A DNA stretch of 64,000 nucleotides from Deltaproteobacteria bacterium (GCA_013151235.1 JAADIO010000048.1:1-64000); one strand, 5' to 3'. Shown: positions 9,978 through 19,318, numbered from the stretch's first letter. Notes: generated by a model not told the origin, from the sequence alone. Numbers and translations are program-made.

Positions 9978-10111
9978 TGATGGTGTCGTAAAAAGTCACG
10001 AAGCCCTTCGACAAGCTCAGGGCGAACGGTGTAAGTGATTGATATTCCGTTCGTGGTGAGCTTGTCGAACCATGAACGGAATCCGGAAAACGACTTTTTA
10101 CGAGAGCATCA
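9978..10111. mobile_element. MITE-like element, copy 1
   Basis: This 134-base non-coding element has 20-base terminal inverted repeats sharing the core GTCGTAAAAAGTC (9978-9997 and 10092-10111, three mismatches). An 11-base direct repeat TCAAGGAATGA occurs at both ends (9970-9980 and 10109-10119), overlapping the outermost bases of the termini and fitting a target-site duplication. The interior includes TTCGACAAGCTCAGGGCGAA and a second, inverted, GAGCTTGTCGAA. A longer relative lies in opposite orientation at 63281-63461. No reading frame is present, so mobility would need a transposase encoded elsewhere. It separates lysC from cimA. Confidence 0.75.
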
Positions 10112-10123
10112 AGGAATGAACGG

Positions 10124-11692
10124 ATGAATGCTGTGACCCTCTACGATACCACCCTCCGGGACGGGACCCAGGCGGAAGATGTCTCTCTTTCCGTGCATGA
10201 CAAACTACGGATCACGGAACAGCTTGACGCCTTCGGGATCCACTATATCGAAGGAGGGTGGCCGGGCTCAAACCCGAAGGATATCGACTATTTCCGGGAG
10301 GTGCAGGGGCTTGATCTGAAACGATCCCGGATCGTCGCCTTCGGCAGCACGCGGCGGGGCGGCATTACCCCGGGTCGGGATACCAATCTCCGGGCGATCA
10401 TGAAGTCGGGCGTGCAGGTGGCGACCATTTTCGGAAAGTCCTGGGACCTCCATGTGAAACATGCCCTCCATGTATCGCAGAAGGAAAACCTTGCCATGAT
10501 CCGGGAGTCGGTGGCCTATCTGAAGAAACGCCTCGACGAGGTCATCTACGATGCCGAACATTTTTTCGACGGTTACAAGGCCAATCCGGACTATGCGCTG
10601 CAGACGCTGGAAGCGGCGGAAGCCGGCGGGGCGGACCGGATCATCCTCTGCGATACCAACGGCGGGGCTCTTCCCTTCGAGATCGGGGGGGTCATGGACC
10701 GGGTGCGGCAGCGTATTTCCACGCCTCTCGGTATCCATGCGCACAACGATGCGGAGATGGCCGTGGCCAACTCCATTATGGCCGTCCGGCACGGAGCCGT
10801 CCAGGTCCATGGGACCATCAACGGATACGGGGAACGGTGCGGGAATGCGAATCTCTGTTCCCTCATTCCGAACCTGGTGTTGAAACTGAAAGTCTCCTGT
10901 GTAACGAAGCAGGACCTGGCGAAACTTCGGGATCTTTCGCGTTACGTGGCGGAGATTGCCAACCTGCCGCACAGTAAACGCTTCCCCTATGTGGGGGATT
11001 CCGCCTTTGCACACAAAGCGGGTATCCATGTCAGCGCCGTCCGGAAGTTGGCCGAGACTTACGAACATGTGCATCCTGAATGGGTCGGGAACCACCGGCG
11101 GGTCCTGGTCTCCGACCTGTCCGGGAGGAGCAACATTCTCTACAAGGCCCGGAAGTACGGCATTGACGTGGAGGGGCGTTCCAAAGAGGTGAAAAGGATC
11201 GTCCGGCAGTTGAAGCAGTTGGAAAACGAAGGGTTCCAGTTTGAAGGGGCGGAAGGCTCCTTCGAGGTCCTGATGCGGAAGGCCCTCGGCAAGGGGAAAC
11301 GCTATTTCGATCTTCTCGGCTTCCGGGTTATCAACGAAAAGCGGGGGGAGGCCCCGACCGATTGCGAAGCGACGATTATGATGCGGGGACCCGACGGCCG
11401 GGTGGTACATGAGGCCGCCGTGGGAAACGGTCCGGTCAATGCCCTCGATCAGGCCCTGCGGAAGGCGCTTTATGCATTCTACCCGGAATTGAAAGAGGTG
11501 CGTCTCTCCGACTACAAGGTCCGGGTTCTGACGGAGAAGAGCGGGACCTCCGCCAACGTTCGGGTTCTTACCGAATCCTGCGACGGGGCCGACTGCTGGG
11601 GAACCGTGGGGGTTTCCGAGAATGTCATTGAGGCATCGTGGCAGGCGCTGGTGGACAGCCTGGTGTATAAGCTGATGAAAGACAAGCGATGA
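10124..11692 (+). CDS. cimA: (R)-citramalate synthase
   Basis: This enzyme condenses pyruvate with acetyl-CoA to give citramalate, the threonine-independent entry to isoleucine. The [16 protein letters not shown] motif is near the N terminus, and the HMGL-barrel motifs ILCDTNGG and [13 protein letters not shown] follow. A LeuA-type regulatory domain makes up roughly residues 380-520. Length (522) and the [10 protein letters not shown] block match the CimA group rather than LeuA or homocitrate synthase. ATG 10124 follows an AAGGAATG site. The next gene overlaps its stop by four bases. Together with hom, thrC and lysC this completes a branched amino-acid block. Confidence 0.93.
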   Translation: MNAVTLYDTTLRDGTQAEDVSLSVHDKLRITEQLDAFGIHYIEGGWPGSNPKDIDYFREVQGLDLKRSRIVAFGSTRRGGITPGRDTNLRAIMKSGVQVATIFGKSWDLHVKHALHVSQKENLAMIRESVAYLKKRLDEVIYDAEHFFDGYKANPDYALQTLEAAEAGGADRIILCDTNGGALPFEIGGVMDRVRQRISTPLGIHAHNDAEMAVANSIMAVRHGAVQVHGTINGYGERCGNANLCSLIPNLVLKLKVSCVTKQDLAKLRDLSRYVAEIANLPHSKRFPYVGDSAFAHKAGIHVSAVRKLAETYEHVHPEWVGNHRRVLVSDLSGRSNILYKARKYGIDVEGRSKEVKRIVRQLKQLENEGFQFEGAEGSFEVLMRKALGKGKRYFDLLGFRVINEKRGEAPTDCEATIMMRGPDGRVVHEAAVGNGPVNALDQALRKALYAFYPELKEVRLSDYKVRVLTEKSGTSANVRVLTESCDGADCWGTVGVSENVIEASWQALVDSLVYKLMKDKR

Positions 11693-12120
11693 TCGAAGAA
11701 ATCGGTGTTGTTGTCTCTGTGGAGGGGACGAAGGCGACGGTCCGTACGGAACGGAGTCATGCCTGTGAAGGGTGTGCGTCCGCCGGATTCTGTAACCTCT
11801 CCGAAGGAGAGGGGGCCGTTACGGTGGTGGCGAAAAATCCTCTCGAAGCTTCCGTGGGACAGACCGTCCGCGTGGCGATCCCGACGGAAAGCTTTCTTTC
11901 GGGCACCTTTTTCCTCTACCTGTTCCCCCTGATCGGGCTCTTCGCCGGAATGGCCGCAGGAATTTACTTCTCCGGGATCTTTTCCTTGAAAGCACGGGAC
12001 CCGGCGGCGGCCTCCGGGGCACTCATCGGGCTTGTTCTCTTCTTTCTTCTTCAGCGACTCTTCAATCAGCGGATTTCCGGGAGTCCCCGTTTTCAGCCTG
12101 CCATTGTTGAAATTTTTTAG
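11689..12120 (+). CDS. RseC/SoxR-reducing-system family membrane protein
   Basis: The product has 143 residues. The N-terminal part has a beta-rich segment with the cysteine cluster [13 protein letters not shown] near residues 25-37. Two membrane helices follow ([21 protein letters not shown], and [11 protein letters not shown] near 105). This layout is that of the RseC/RsxC-associated family (E. coli RseC and the Rhodobacter RnfF/ApbE neighbourhood), linked to redox control of membrane-bound electron transfer. The cysteines may bind iron-sulfur or form a disulfide. The start overlaps the cimA stop (ATGA). There is no Rnf operon in the window, so its partner is unknown. Confidence 0.75.
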   Translation: MIEEIGVVVSVEGTKATVRTERSHACEGCASAGFCNLSEGEGAVTVVAKNPLEASVGQTVRVAIPTESFLSGTFFLYLFPLIGLFAGMAAGIYFSGIFSLKARDPAAASGALIGLVLFFLLQRLFNQRISGSPRFQPAIVEIF

Positions 12121-12180
12121 CCCGTCATTTGTCGGTTTTTGTTTTCGGATTTCTGATGTCCGGTTCCGAATCTCCGATTT

Positions 12181-12372
12181 CTAAAAGAAGTGCCTTGCCA
12201 GGTAGATGAGGAGGAGTCCTGCGCCGAGGGTCAGAAAACCGAAGGTGCGAATCGCGCTGTCCGGGAATTGCGGGAGGCGTGAGGCAAGATCTTTGACCTG
12301 CCGGGGGAATGTAAAGTAGGAGAGCCCTTCGATAATCATGGCAAGTCCGAGGGCGGAAAGAAAGAGTTCCAT
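12181..12372 (-). CDS. DUF2065 small membrane protein
   Basis: This is a 63-residue protein with two hydrophobic helices (LFLSALGLAMIIEGLSYF and FGFLTLGAGLLLIYLARHF), the normal size and layout for DUF2065. Members often lie beside the hflC or dut regions in proteobacteria; their role is unknown. The chosen ATG at 12372 gives the family's usual MELFL-type start; a longer frame would add 17 unlikely residues. It starts one base from the stop of the upstream gene at 12374, so the two are coupled. It converges on the RseC-like gene. Confidence 0.75.
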   Translation of the reverse strand: MELFLSALGLAMIIEGLSYFTFPRQVKDLASRLPQFPDSAIRTFGFLTLGAGLLLIYLARHFF

Positions 12373-12373
12373 C

Positions 12374-12997
12374 TTAATCGGCGTATACCGTGACGATGAG
12401 GGAACCATTTGTAATACGGACATCCTTGATCGTCCGGACTTCCTTCTTGAAAGGGTTTAAATCCAGTGCATTGAGAAAGTTCGGAATGAGGCCCGGAGGG
12501 ATATGCAATTTCCCCAGGATGACGCGCTCCAGGTCAAAGTAAACCCGGTCGGAACGAAGAGTCGGACGGGTGTAGATGCGAAAGGTAATGGTGATCTTCT
12601 CGAAGTTCCGCAAAAGCGAAAAAGGAAATGATCGGGCAAATGATTTGCCGGCAAAGGGACGGAAGAGGCCGGAAAAAATGATCCTGTTTTTTTGCAGGGT
12701 TCCCCGAATGGTTGTAACTTGTTCGTTTCTGAGCTTTTCCTGAAGCCAGGAGTTGATCTCCAACTGTGAAAAGGTGATGTCCCGAGTCTTCTGATAGTTG
12801 AAGGCCAGGGTTTCATCGATCAGCATCTTGGTGAATTTGGCCTGGCAGCTTTTTGCGGCTTCCGGTGAGGTTGGAGTGACTCGAATGGGAACCGTGGAAA
12901 AGACCTTCAGGGTGAGAAAGAGAACTCCGGCGATCAGACAGAAAAGAATGATGCCGACGAGGATGCCCGTGGGGGTTTTGTTTTTGCGAGCGACCAT
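12374..12997 (-). CDS. Membrane-anchored hypothetical protein
   Basis: The product has 207 residues. A basic N terminus (MVARKNKTP) is followed by a single hydrophobic helix at about 11-31 and then a soluble, probably periplasmic domain. That domain alternates short strands with basic residues (ITITFRIYTRPTLRSDRVYFDLERVILG) and ends in a beta-rich segment. I recognise no catalytic motif. The pattern is loosely like small lipid-binding or YpmS-type anchored domains, but that is a guess from shape only. It is followed immediately by the DUF2065 gene. Confidence 0.6.
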   Translation of the reverse strand: MVARKNKTPTGILVGIILFCLIAGVLFLTLKVFSTVPIRVTPTSPEAAKSCQAKFTKMLIDETLAFNYQKTRDITFSQLEINSWLQEKLRNEQVTTIRGTLQKNRIIFSGLFRPFAGKSFARSFPFSLLRNFEKITITFRIYTRPTLRSDRVYFDLERVILGKLHIPPGLIPNFLNALDLNPFKKEVRTIKDVRITNGSLIVTVYAD

Positions 12998-13279
12998 ATT
13001 GTCCCGGATGCAAAAGTGACGGATTTATACCTGTCCCGTGATGTTTCATGACGCAACACAAGCCGTTGGATCTGTTGCCTCATTTGTCGCATAAGCTACA
13101 ATAAGTGACGGACGAAAGTCAATCTCTTTCCTGTGAGCAAAGGTAGGCAGGGGGGGGTGGGATGGACAAGCTTCAAACCTGCTGTTCGGTGCCGGCCTTC
13201 CGGGAAAAAGTGATTTTCAACGGAACCGTTTCGGGGTATAGTAAAATGGTTTTCTGCGCGTATCCCCGAGGAGAAGGTG
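12998..13279. other. Divergent intergenic region
   Basis: This 280-base region separates two divergently transcribed genes and must hold both promoters. A possible -10 (TATAGT, about 13237-13242) lies ahead of the DUF366 gene, but its -35 is poor. No tRNA, riboswitch-like fold or repeat was found, and in particular nothing resembling a preQ1 aptamer upstream of queE. Confidence 0.4.
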
Positions 13280-13834
13280 ATGATTGCAAAATTTATTGAG
13301 GATGAGATCTGCTATACCGGCCGGGAATTGACCTCCCACTGGGCTTATCGCCGATTCGGCCTTTTGGGCGACAGTATCGTCGCCTTCCGTGGTCCCTGTG
13401 ATCTTCCTGTAGAACGGATGGCCGACCTGGAGGATATCCTCTCCGATGCGCCGATCCACAGCACCCGGATGCTTCATTTCATTGTGGAACATTTCGGGAT
13501 CTCCCTGGAAATCTCGATCCTGCGGCAGCGTCTGCTGATCTGTCTCATTGCGGAAGAACTGAACCGGGATGGTGCGGTAAGGGTGATCCGCAGGGGAGAC
13601 GACCTTTATTCCGGGGAAGGAAAACTCTCCGTTTCTATTGCCGTACAGAGCCCCGTTTCCACGATGATCCATGCCGGTCTGAACGTGGTGACGGAAGGGA
13701 CTCCCGTCAGGACCGCCGGTCTTTCGGAACTCGGTGTCGCTCCGGAAGGGTTGGCGGAAGAGATCCTTGTCCGTTACGGTGAGGAGATTGACGGGATTGC
13801 CCGTGCCCGGTGTAAGGTCAGGGGGGTTCCCTGA
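13280..13834 (+). CDS. DUF366 family protein
   Basis: The protein has 184 residues and matches DUF366 in order: YTGRELTSHWAYRRFGLLGDSIVAFRG, then MADLEDIL, then MLHFIVEHFG and RQRLLICLIAEEL. The family is uncharacterised. The stop overlaps the ATG of queE (TGATG), and mnmA follows, so the context points to tRNA modification or 7-deazaguanine metabolism. The ATG at 13280 has GAGGAGAAGG upstream; a GTG at 13277 is an alternative. No QueD, QueC or QueF gene is visible here, so a role in the same pathway is an inference from gene order. Confidence 0.8.
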   Translation: MIAKFIEDEICYTGRELTSHWAYRRFGLLGDSIVAFRGPCDLPVERMADLEDILSDAPIHSTRMLHFIVEHFGISLEISILRQRLLICLIAEELNRDGAVRVIRRGDDLYSGEGKLSVSIAVQSPVSTMIHAGLNVVTEGTPVRTAGLSELGVAPEGLAEEILVRYGEEIDGIARARCKVRGVP

Positions 13835-14583
13835 TGGAGAGGGAGACCGTGTCGGTTATGGAGATCTTTACCTCCCTCCAGGGGGAAGGTCCGGAGTTGG
13901 GAGCTCGTCATCTCTTTGTCCGGTTTTACGGGTGTAACCGTAGATGTGTTTATTGCGACACGGAGGCGGCGCTGAAGCTTTCCGGTCCATGCCGAATCGA
14001 ACAGACTCCGGGCCGGGGGGATTTTCGGGAGCGGCCCAATCCCCTGAACCTGGAGGAGGTCGCCCACCTGATCCTCTCCGGTTCGGTTCAGGCAGGGGGG
14101 ATTGATGCACTGACGCTCACCGGTGGAGAGCCGTTGCTTTATGCCCCTTTTCTCCGGGAACTTCTCCCCCTGCTGGATCATCGTTTCCCCTGCCTGCTCG
14201 AAACCAACGGTCTTCTCTCTGATGCCCTGCAGTCGGTCCTTCCCTGGATCGATGTTGTTTCCATGGATGTGAAAATCCCTTCCGCCACCGGAGAGGCGGC
14301 CGACTGGGAGGGGCATCGACGTTTCCTTCAGACCGGGGGGGCGAAGATCGGTTATGTCAAGACGGTCCTCTCTCCGGACGTGAAAGAGGACGAACTCCAC
14401 CTTCTGGCGGAACTGATCCGCTCCGGAGGCTGTCCACCCCTTGTCCTGCAGCCGGTGAGCGGCTCGGAGCGGGACCGTTCCTGGATTGAAAGGCTCTTTG
14501 ATATACAGGCGGGTTTGCGGGAAGCGGGGATCGATTCAGTCCGCATCATTCCCCAGGTCCATAAGCTTCTTGGGGTGTTGTAG
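13834..14583 (+). CDS. queE: 7-carboxy-7-deazaguanine synthase
   Basis: This radical-SAM enzyme converts carboxy-tetrahydropterin to 7-carboxy-7-deazaguanine in queuosine synthesis. The signature FTSLQGEGPELGARHLFVRF precedes GCNRRCVYCDTE, which holds the three cluster cysteines in the CxxxCxxC spacing. TLTGGEPLL and a late QPVSG segment are also typical. Length is 249 residues. An internal ATG eight codons in (MEIFTSLQG) is possible, but the first ATG overlaps the DUF366 stop. mnmA begins two bases after its stop, so the three genes form one unit. Confidence 0.93.
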   Translation: MERETVSVMEIFTSLQGEGPELGARHLFVRFYGCNRRCVYCDTEAALKLSGPCRIEQTPGRGDFRERPNPLNLEEVAHLILSGSVQAGGIDALTLTGGEPLLYAPFLRELLPLLDHRFPCLLETNGLLSDALQSVLPWIDVVSMDVKIPSATGEAADWEGHRRFLQTGGAKIGYVKTVLSPDVKEDELHLLAELIRSGGCPPLVLQPVSGSERDRSWIERLFDIQAGLREAGIDSVRIIPQVHKLLGVL

Positions 14584-14585
14584 GG

Positions 14586-15683
14586 ATGTCAAAGAAAGAA
14601 AAAGTTCTCGTCGCCATGAGCGGCGGTGTTGACAGTTCCGTGGCGGCGGCGCTCCTGAAAGATGCGGGGTACGATGTTGTGGGTGCAACCATGAAGATCT
14701 GGGATGAAGGAAGGGAGGGAACCTTCGAGAATCCCCGGATCTGCTGCTCCCTCACCGCCGTGGAGGACGCACTGGCCGTCTGCGAATGCCTCGGAATTCC
14801 TTATCATATCCTTGAGTTCCAGGACTTTTTTCGTAAAGAGATCGTCGAGAACTTTTGTGCCGAATACCGGGCCGGACGAACGCCGAATCCCTGTGTTCTC
14901 TGCAACACGCTCCTCAAGTTTCATCACTTTCTGAAAGAGGCCGAAAGATTAGGCTGTGACCGGATCGCCACGGGCCACTATGCACGGATCGAGCATGACC
15001 CCGGATCCGGTTTTTACCGCCTGAGGAAGGGGCTCGACCCCGGCAAGGACCAGTCCTATTTTCTCTACGGCGTGACTCAGGAGATTCTTGCACGTCTTCT
15101 CTTTCCGGTTGGCGACTACCGAAAGACCGGGATCCGGGAACTGGCCGAAAAGTTTTCTCTTCCCGTGGCTGAGAAGGCGGAGAGTCAGGAGATCTGCTTT
15201 ATTCCGGATAACGACTACACAGCCTTCCTCCATCGCCGGGATCCCGACGCCTTCCGGGAAGGGGAGATCCGGGATCGGCAGGGAAGACTCCTCGGCCGTC
15301 ACGGCGGATATATGAATTTTACCGTGGGACAGCGGCGGGGACTGGGAGTCGCCCATCCCGTTCCGCTCTATGTTGTGGCGATCCGTCCCGAAGAAAATCT
15401 CGTTGTCGCGGGGGAGAAGAAGGACCTCTTGTCCCTGGAAGCGAAGGTCGTCTCCATCAACTGGGTTTCCGGTTTTCCCCCGGATTCAACGGCCCGGCTG
15501 ACGGCGAAAATCCGCTACCGCCATCAGGGGGCAAAGGCCCGGATCGAGATCTCCGGAAATTCCGCGGCGACGTGCCGGGTGGTCTTTGACACACCCCAGG
15601 AGGCGATTACCCCGGGTCAGTCGATGGTTTTTTACGACGACGATATTGTCCTGGGCGGCGGGATCATTGATGAAGTAACCTGA
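14586..15683 (+). CDS. mnmA: tRNA-specific 2-thiouridylase
   Basis: MnmA adds the 2-thio group to wobble uridine 34 of tRNA-Lys, -Glu and -Gln. The PP-loop AMSGGVDSSVAAALL lies near residues 11-25. The catalytic cysteines are in GRTPNPCVLCN near 97-107 and SQEICFIPD near 200. GHYARI and KDQSYFLY are also conserved. Length (365) is standard. In E. coli the sulfur reaches MnmA from IscS through TusA, TusBCD and TusE; the TusA and DsrEFH-like genes at 57-59 kb could in principle feed it, although their neighbours suggest another target. Confidence 0.96.
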   Translation: MSKKEKVLVAMSGGVDSSVAAALLKDAGYDVVGATMKIWDEGREGTFENPRICCSLTAVEDALAVCECLGIPYHILEFQDFFRKEIVENFCAEYRAGRTPNPCVLCNTLLKFHHFLKEAERLGCDRIATGHYARIEHDPGSGFYRLRKGLDPGKDQSYFLYGVTQEILARLLFPVGDYRKTGIRELAEKFSLPVAEKAESQEICFIPDNDYTAFLHRRDPDAFREGEIRDRQGRLLGRHGGYMNFTVGQRRGLGVAHPVPLYVVAIRPEENLVVAGEKKDLLSLEAKVVSINWVSGFPPDSTARLTAKIRYRHQGAKARIEISGNSAATCRVVFDTPQEAITPGQSMVFYDDDIVLGGGIIDEVT

Positions 15684-15877
15684 ATCCGGAGGTTTGATGC
15701 TCTGCTGACCTTATATAACGCATTACCGCATTCTTTTCAACGTGAAGTCGATGGACGGCGGGGGTTGCCGTAACCGGGCCGGGAAAAAACTTGTTTTCCA
15801 AATTTAATTAGGATAATATATTCCCAATTTTCAGATCTCTTCTCAGAAGAACTCACGAACGGCGGCAACGGCTCACT

Positions 15878-17644
15878 ATGACAAGTGGGGAGCAGTACAT
15901 TCAGGACGGTTTGCGAATGGTGCCGGAGGATCTCTATTCCGGCAGGAAGCAGGAACTTCAGACCCTTCTGAAGATGCTGACCGGTCTTCCCCGGGTGCCG
16001 GTGCAGAGTGCCGCGATCCTTGGTCCCGGTCGGGTGGGGACGAGCGAATTTCTCAAACGTCTCTACCTCGAACTCTTTCGCTCCGGTGGCGATGTCATTC
16101 CCTTCTATTATCGGTTTGAACGGATCTTTCATGATCCGCTCCATTTTGTCCGGGATTATCTGGCCTGCCTGATCCGGCAGTATTCAGCTTTTCAGTGCAA
16201 TGATCCGTCACTTTTCGTTTCCGGTTCCCCTTGTTTCTCCTCCGTTCAGAAACTGGCCTATGGGCAGTCTGACAAAACCCTCGACCGGTTTTTCGAGGCT
16301 CTCGACGAGGCTTTCGAGGCGGACGACCGGGAAGCATGTCTTAAGGCCGCGCTTTATGCACCGGCCGTTCTCGCCGAGGGTGCCGGGAAATATGCCGTGA
16401 TGATGGTTGATCATTTTCATCTCGCACTCCGGATGTCCTGGTCTGCCTGTCCGTCTCTGATGGAGCTTTATCCTGCGGTGATGGAGGTCCGCCGGGCACC
16501 GCATCTGATCACCGGTCTCTCCGGTCTTTTGCAACGGGATTTTTTAGGGATGGAATCAACGGCCGGTCTGATCCGCCGGATTCAAATGGATGTTCTGGAT
16601 GAGGAAAGTGCCCTTGCGGCCTTCCTGCATCTGGCGGAGCGTTATCAGGTCAAGGCCGATCCCGAAGCGGTTCGGTGTGAATTGGCCCGCTTTCACGGGG
16701 TTCCCTACTACATGGTTTGCCTGATCCGGCGGGCACGGCAGCAGGGCCTTGCCCTCACTTCCGCAGAGGTGATCGGCGATCTTTATTTCCGGGAGATTGC
16801 CGGGGGGGAGATTGCCGCGTATTTTGAAGCCATTCTCAACCGTTCTTTCCGTGACCCCTTTGCCAAACGGGATGCCGTGCGGATCATGAATCTGCCCCCT
16901 CTCGCCGGGGGGAGCGTGCTGCGGATCGAGGAGGTGGCCAAACGGGTTTCGCTCGACCTCCAGCGGGTACGGGAATTGACGGAATCCCTGATCCAGGGAG
17001 GGCTGCTGGAAGGGGATTACGGGATGGTTCATCTCACGGCCGACCCGGTTCTGGCCGATTTTCTGAAAGCGGCGCAGCGATCCTGGCTGACCCGGACCGG
17101 TGAAGAATCGATTCGAAGGGAAATCCTGAAGGAATCGCCCGATGTGCCTATTCTGACGGAGTTGCAGGGGAACGAGGAGCCTGGGGGTTCCGGAGTCAAA
17201 CGGGAGAAGATCTCCTTCGGCCTGGTCCTCCCGATGGTCTCCGAGACGGAGTTGGTGGCGGCCCGTGCATTGGAGCAGGTGGCGGAGCGGGTCGATTTTC
17301 CCGACGAGGAGATCGGCAAAATCCGGATGGCCCTTATCGAAGCCTGTATCAACTCTTTCGAGCACAGCGGAAGTTCCGATGGAAAAATCTATATCACCTT
17401 TACCCTGGACCGCGAGAAGTTGACCATCGTGGTGGAAGACAAGGGGCGTTCCTTTGATCCGAAGCGGGTCCCGGCGCCGGAACGGGTAACGACCCGGAAG
17501 GCCCCTTCCCGAAGGGGGTGGGGGATTGAACTGATCAAGAACCTCATGGATCGGGTGGAGTTTGATGACGTGGCGGTGGGGACGCGACTTCGGATGATCA
17601 AGTACCTGCCGAGGGATGCCGGTTTAAAGGCGGAGGCGGGATAG
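15878..17644 (+). CDS. Degenerate P-loop ATPase fused to RsbW-like anti-sigma kinase
   Basis: The product has 588 residues in two parts. The N-terminal ~370 residues resemble a STAND/Orc-like ATPase (SGRKQELQTLLKML ahead of a P-loop), but the P-loop at residues 49-56 reads GPGRVGTS, with Thr where the Walker A lysine should be. A winged-helix-like segment follows near 350-400. The C-terminal ~150 residues are a GHKL ATPase of the RsbW/SpoIIAB type, with N box EACINSFEHS, DKGRSFDP and RGWGIELIKNLMDRV. These kinases bind sigma factors or phosphorylate STAS antagonists. A STAS gene follows directly, so a partner switch is likely. Nucleotide hydrolysis by the N-terminal part is doubtful. Confidence 0.78.
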   Translation: MTSGEQYIQDGLRMVPEDLYSGRKQELQTLLKMLTGLPRVPVQSAAILGPGRVGTSEFLKRLYLELFRSGGDVIPFYYRFERIFHDPLHFVRDYLACLIRQYSAFQCNDPSLFVSGSPCFSSVQKLAYGQSDKTLDRFFEALDEAFEADDREACLKAALYAPAVLAEGAGKYAVMMVDHFHLALRMSWSACPSLMELYPAVMEVRRAPHLITGLSGLLQRDFLGMESTAGLIRRIQMDVLDEESALAAFLHLAERYQVKADPEAVRCELARFHGVPYYMVCLIRRARQQGLALTSAEVIGDLYFREIAGGEIAAYFEAILNRSFRDPFAKRDAVRIMNLPPLAGGSVLRIEEVAKRVSLDLQRVRELTESLIQGGLLEGDYGMVHLTADPVLADFLKAAQRSWLTRTGEESIRREILKESPDVPILTELQGNEEPGGSGVKREKISFGLVLPMVSETELVAARALEQVAERVDFPDEEIGKIRMALIEACINSFEHSGSSDGKIYITFTLDREKLTIVVEDKGRSFDPKRVPAPERVTTRKAPSRRGWGIELIKNLMDRVEFDDVAVGTRLRMIKYLPRDAGLKAEAG

Positions 17645-17714
17645 GAAAGATCAATATTGTTATTCCTCCCTTTCGCAAAGGGGGGGGTGAAAAATTGATG
17701 ATAGGGAGACGGGC

Positions 17715-18074
17715 ATGGGAGGTGTGGAGGTTGCAGTCAAGTTCCGGGAGGATTGCGCGATCTTTTATCCCCACGGTTATATCAACAACCTGGGGGGGGA
17801 GAAGATTGAGCAGCGGTGTGCGGATGTCCTGCAGGATGGATACCGGAAGTTTGTCGTCAATTTTGAGAACTCGCCGATCATCAACAGTATCGGGATTTCT
17901 TTTTTGATCGGGATGATCGACCGGATTAACAAGTCCGAGGGTTCCGTCTGTTTTTCCAATCTGACCGGGAACAACTCCGAGGTCTTCGAATTTATGGGAT
18001 TGACCCGCTTTGCCCCCATTTTTTCCAGCGAAGAAGAAGCGCTTCATTATACGCAGGAGCATCAGGGAGGATGA
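17715..18074 (+). CDS. STAS-domain anti-sigma factor antagonist
   Basis: This 119-residue protein is a single STAS domain of the SpoIIAA/RsbV type. The segment NSPIINSIGISFLIGMIDRI corresponds to the phospho-site loop, where the usual DSSG is NSIG; the first serine, normally phosphorylated, is kept. With the upstream RsbW-like kinase and the downstream GAF-HD-GYP gene, whose start overlaps its stop, it forms a partner-switching module. No sigma factor or PP2C phosphatase is adjacent, so the final target is unclear. Confidence 0.82.
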   Translation: MGGVEVAVKFREDCAIFYPHGYINNLGGEKIEQRCADVLQDGYRKFVVNFENSPIINSIGISFLIGMIDRINKSEGSVCFSNLTGNNSEVFEFMGLTRFAPIFSSEEEALHYTQEHQGG

Positions 18075-19318
18075 TGGAGGAAATGATTACACCTCAGTCC
18101 CGGACGGAGATTCGGAAGATGCTCTATGCTTTCAGCTCGCTCAATGACCTCGGACAGGTCATTACGTCCAACGGGTCCTTTGATGATGTGACTCGCTCCG
18201 GTCTCTATCTGATTTTGGGGACCCTCTCGGCGGTGCGGGGGGCTGTCTTTCGCTATTCAACGGAAGAGGGGGGGTTGCGGCTTCTGGCCGCCAAAGGGGT
18301 GGAGGAATCGGTTTTCCCTTTGCTTCCGCTCTCGAAGGAAGAGGAGCGGTCTTTCCTGACGGTGCCCCATGTGGTGATGCTGAATCCCCCACCGGTTGAG
18401 CTGAACGGGTTCTTTGTCCGCCATGGAGAGCGGTGCCTGGAACTTCAGGCGGCGTTACTGGTTCCACTTCGGGTCGGAGAGGAACTGGTCGGGATTCTGA
18501 CCCTGGGTGAACGATTCGGCGGCGGAGAGTACACCGGGGAGGACCTGCAGGTCCTGGCGATGATGGCCCAGCAGCTTTCCGTGACACTCCACAATCAGCG
18601 GCTCTTTTCGCTGTTGCAGAAAAAAGCGGAAGAGAACCGGGTTCTCTATGAAAATCTCCGGAAGATCTATCACGATACGATCCGGGCCTTTGCCGCCGCC
18701 ATTGATGCCAAGGACGAGTATACCCGGGGGCATTCGGCCCGGGTGGCGGCCTATGCCGTTGCCCTCGGGGAAGAGCTGGGATTGCCCCCGAAGGTGATCG
18801 AAGGGCTGCGTCTGGCCGGCCTGCTCCATGATATCGGCAAGATTACCGTCGATAGTTCAATCATCCGAAAAAAGACGTGTCTCAGTGCGGAAGAGATGGT
18901 GGAGATGCACCGGCATCCGGCAGTCGGCTATGAGATCCTTTCGAAGATCCAGTTCCCCTGGGGGGACCTTTCGTCTCTGGCGCGGCATCATCATGAGAAG
19001 ATCGACGGAAAAGGGTATCCCGATGGTTTGCGCGGCAAAGACATCGATCTGGATGTCCGGATCATTACCCTGGCCGACGCCTTTGATGCGATGACGACGG
19101 ACCGGCCTTACCGGAAGCAGATCGGCCTGGCCGAGGCGTTGTGCGAGGTCAAACGTTGTATGGGGTCGCAGTTCGACGCCGATGTCGCCCGGGTTCTCTT
19201 CCGGGTCCTGGAAAAGGAGTTGATCGGGAGTGCCGATCCTCCCCGGATCCTGCCGCACTTGACCATGCAGTACGATGCTGCTCAGGTCTGCCGTATGATC
19301 CGGACCTTCTATCAGTAG
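18071..19318 (+). CDS. GAF-HD-GYP cyclic-di-GMP phosphodiesterase
   Basis: The product has 415 residues. A GAF sensor domain covers about 30-180 (AALLVPLRVGEELVGILTLGE). A short coiled linker leads to an HD-GYP domain at about 200-390 with GHSARVAAYAVALGEELGL, LLHDIGKI, RHHHEKIDGKGYPDGL and LADAFDAMTTDRPYR. All the metal and GYP residues expected for an active phosphodiesterase are present. It overlaps the STAS gene by four bases. The output is probably lowered cyclic-di-GMP in response to a GAF-bound signal or the partner switch. Confidence 0.88.
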   Translation: MMEEMITPQSRTEIRKMLYAFSSLNDLGQVITSNGSFDDVTRSGLYLILGTLSAVRGAVFRYSTEEGGLRLLAAKGVEESVFPLLPLSKEEERSFLTVPHVVMLNPPPVELNGFFVRHGERCLELQAALLVPLRVGEELVGILTLGERFGGGEYTGEDLQVLAMMAQQLSVTLHNQRLFSLLQKKAEENRVLYENLRKIYHDTIRAFAAAIDAKDEYTRGHSARVAAYAVALGEELGLPPKVIEGLRLAGLLHDIGKITVDSSIIRKKTCLSAEEMVEMHRHPAVGYEILSKIQFPWGDLSSLARHHHEKIDGKGYPDGLRGKDIDLDVRIITLADAFDAMTTDRPYRKQIGLAEALCEVKRCMGSQFDADVARVLFRVLEKELIGSADPPRILPHLTMQYDAAQVCRMIRTFYQ

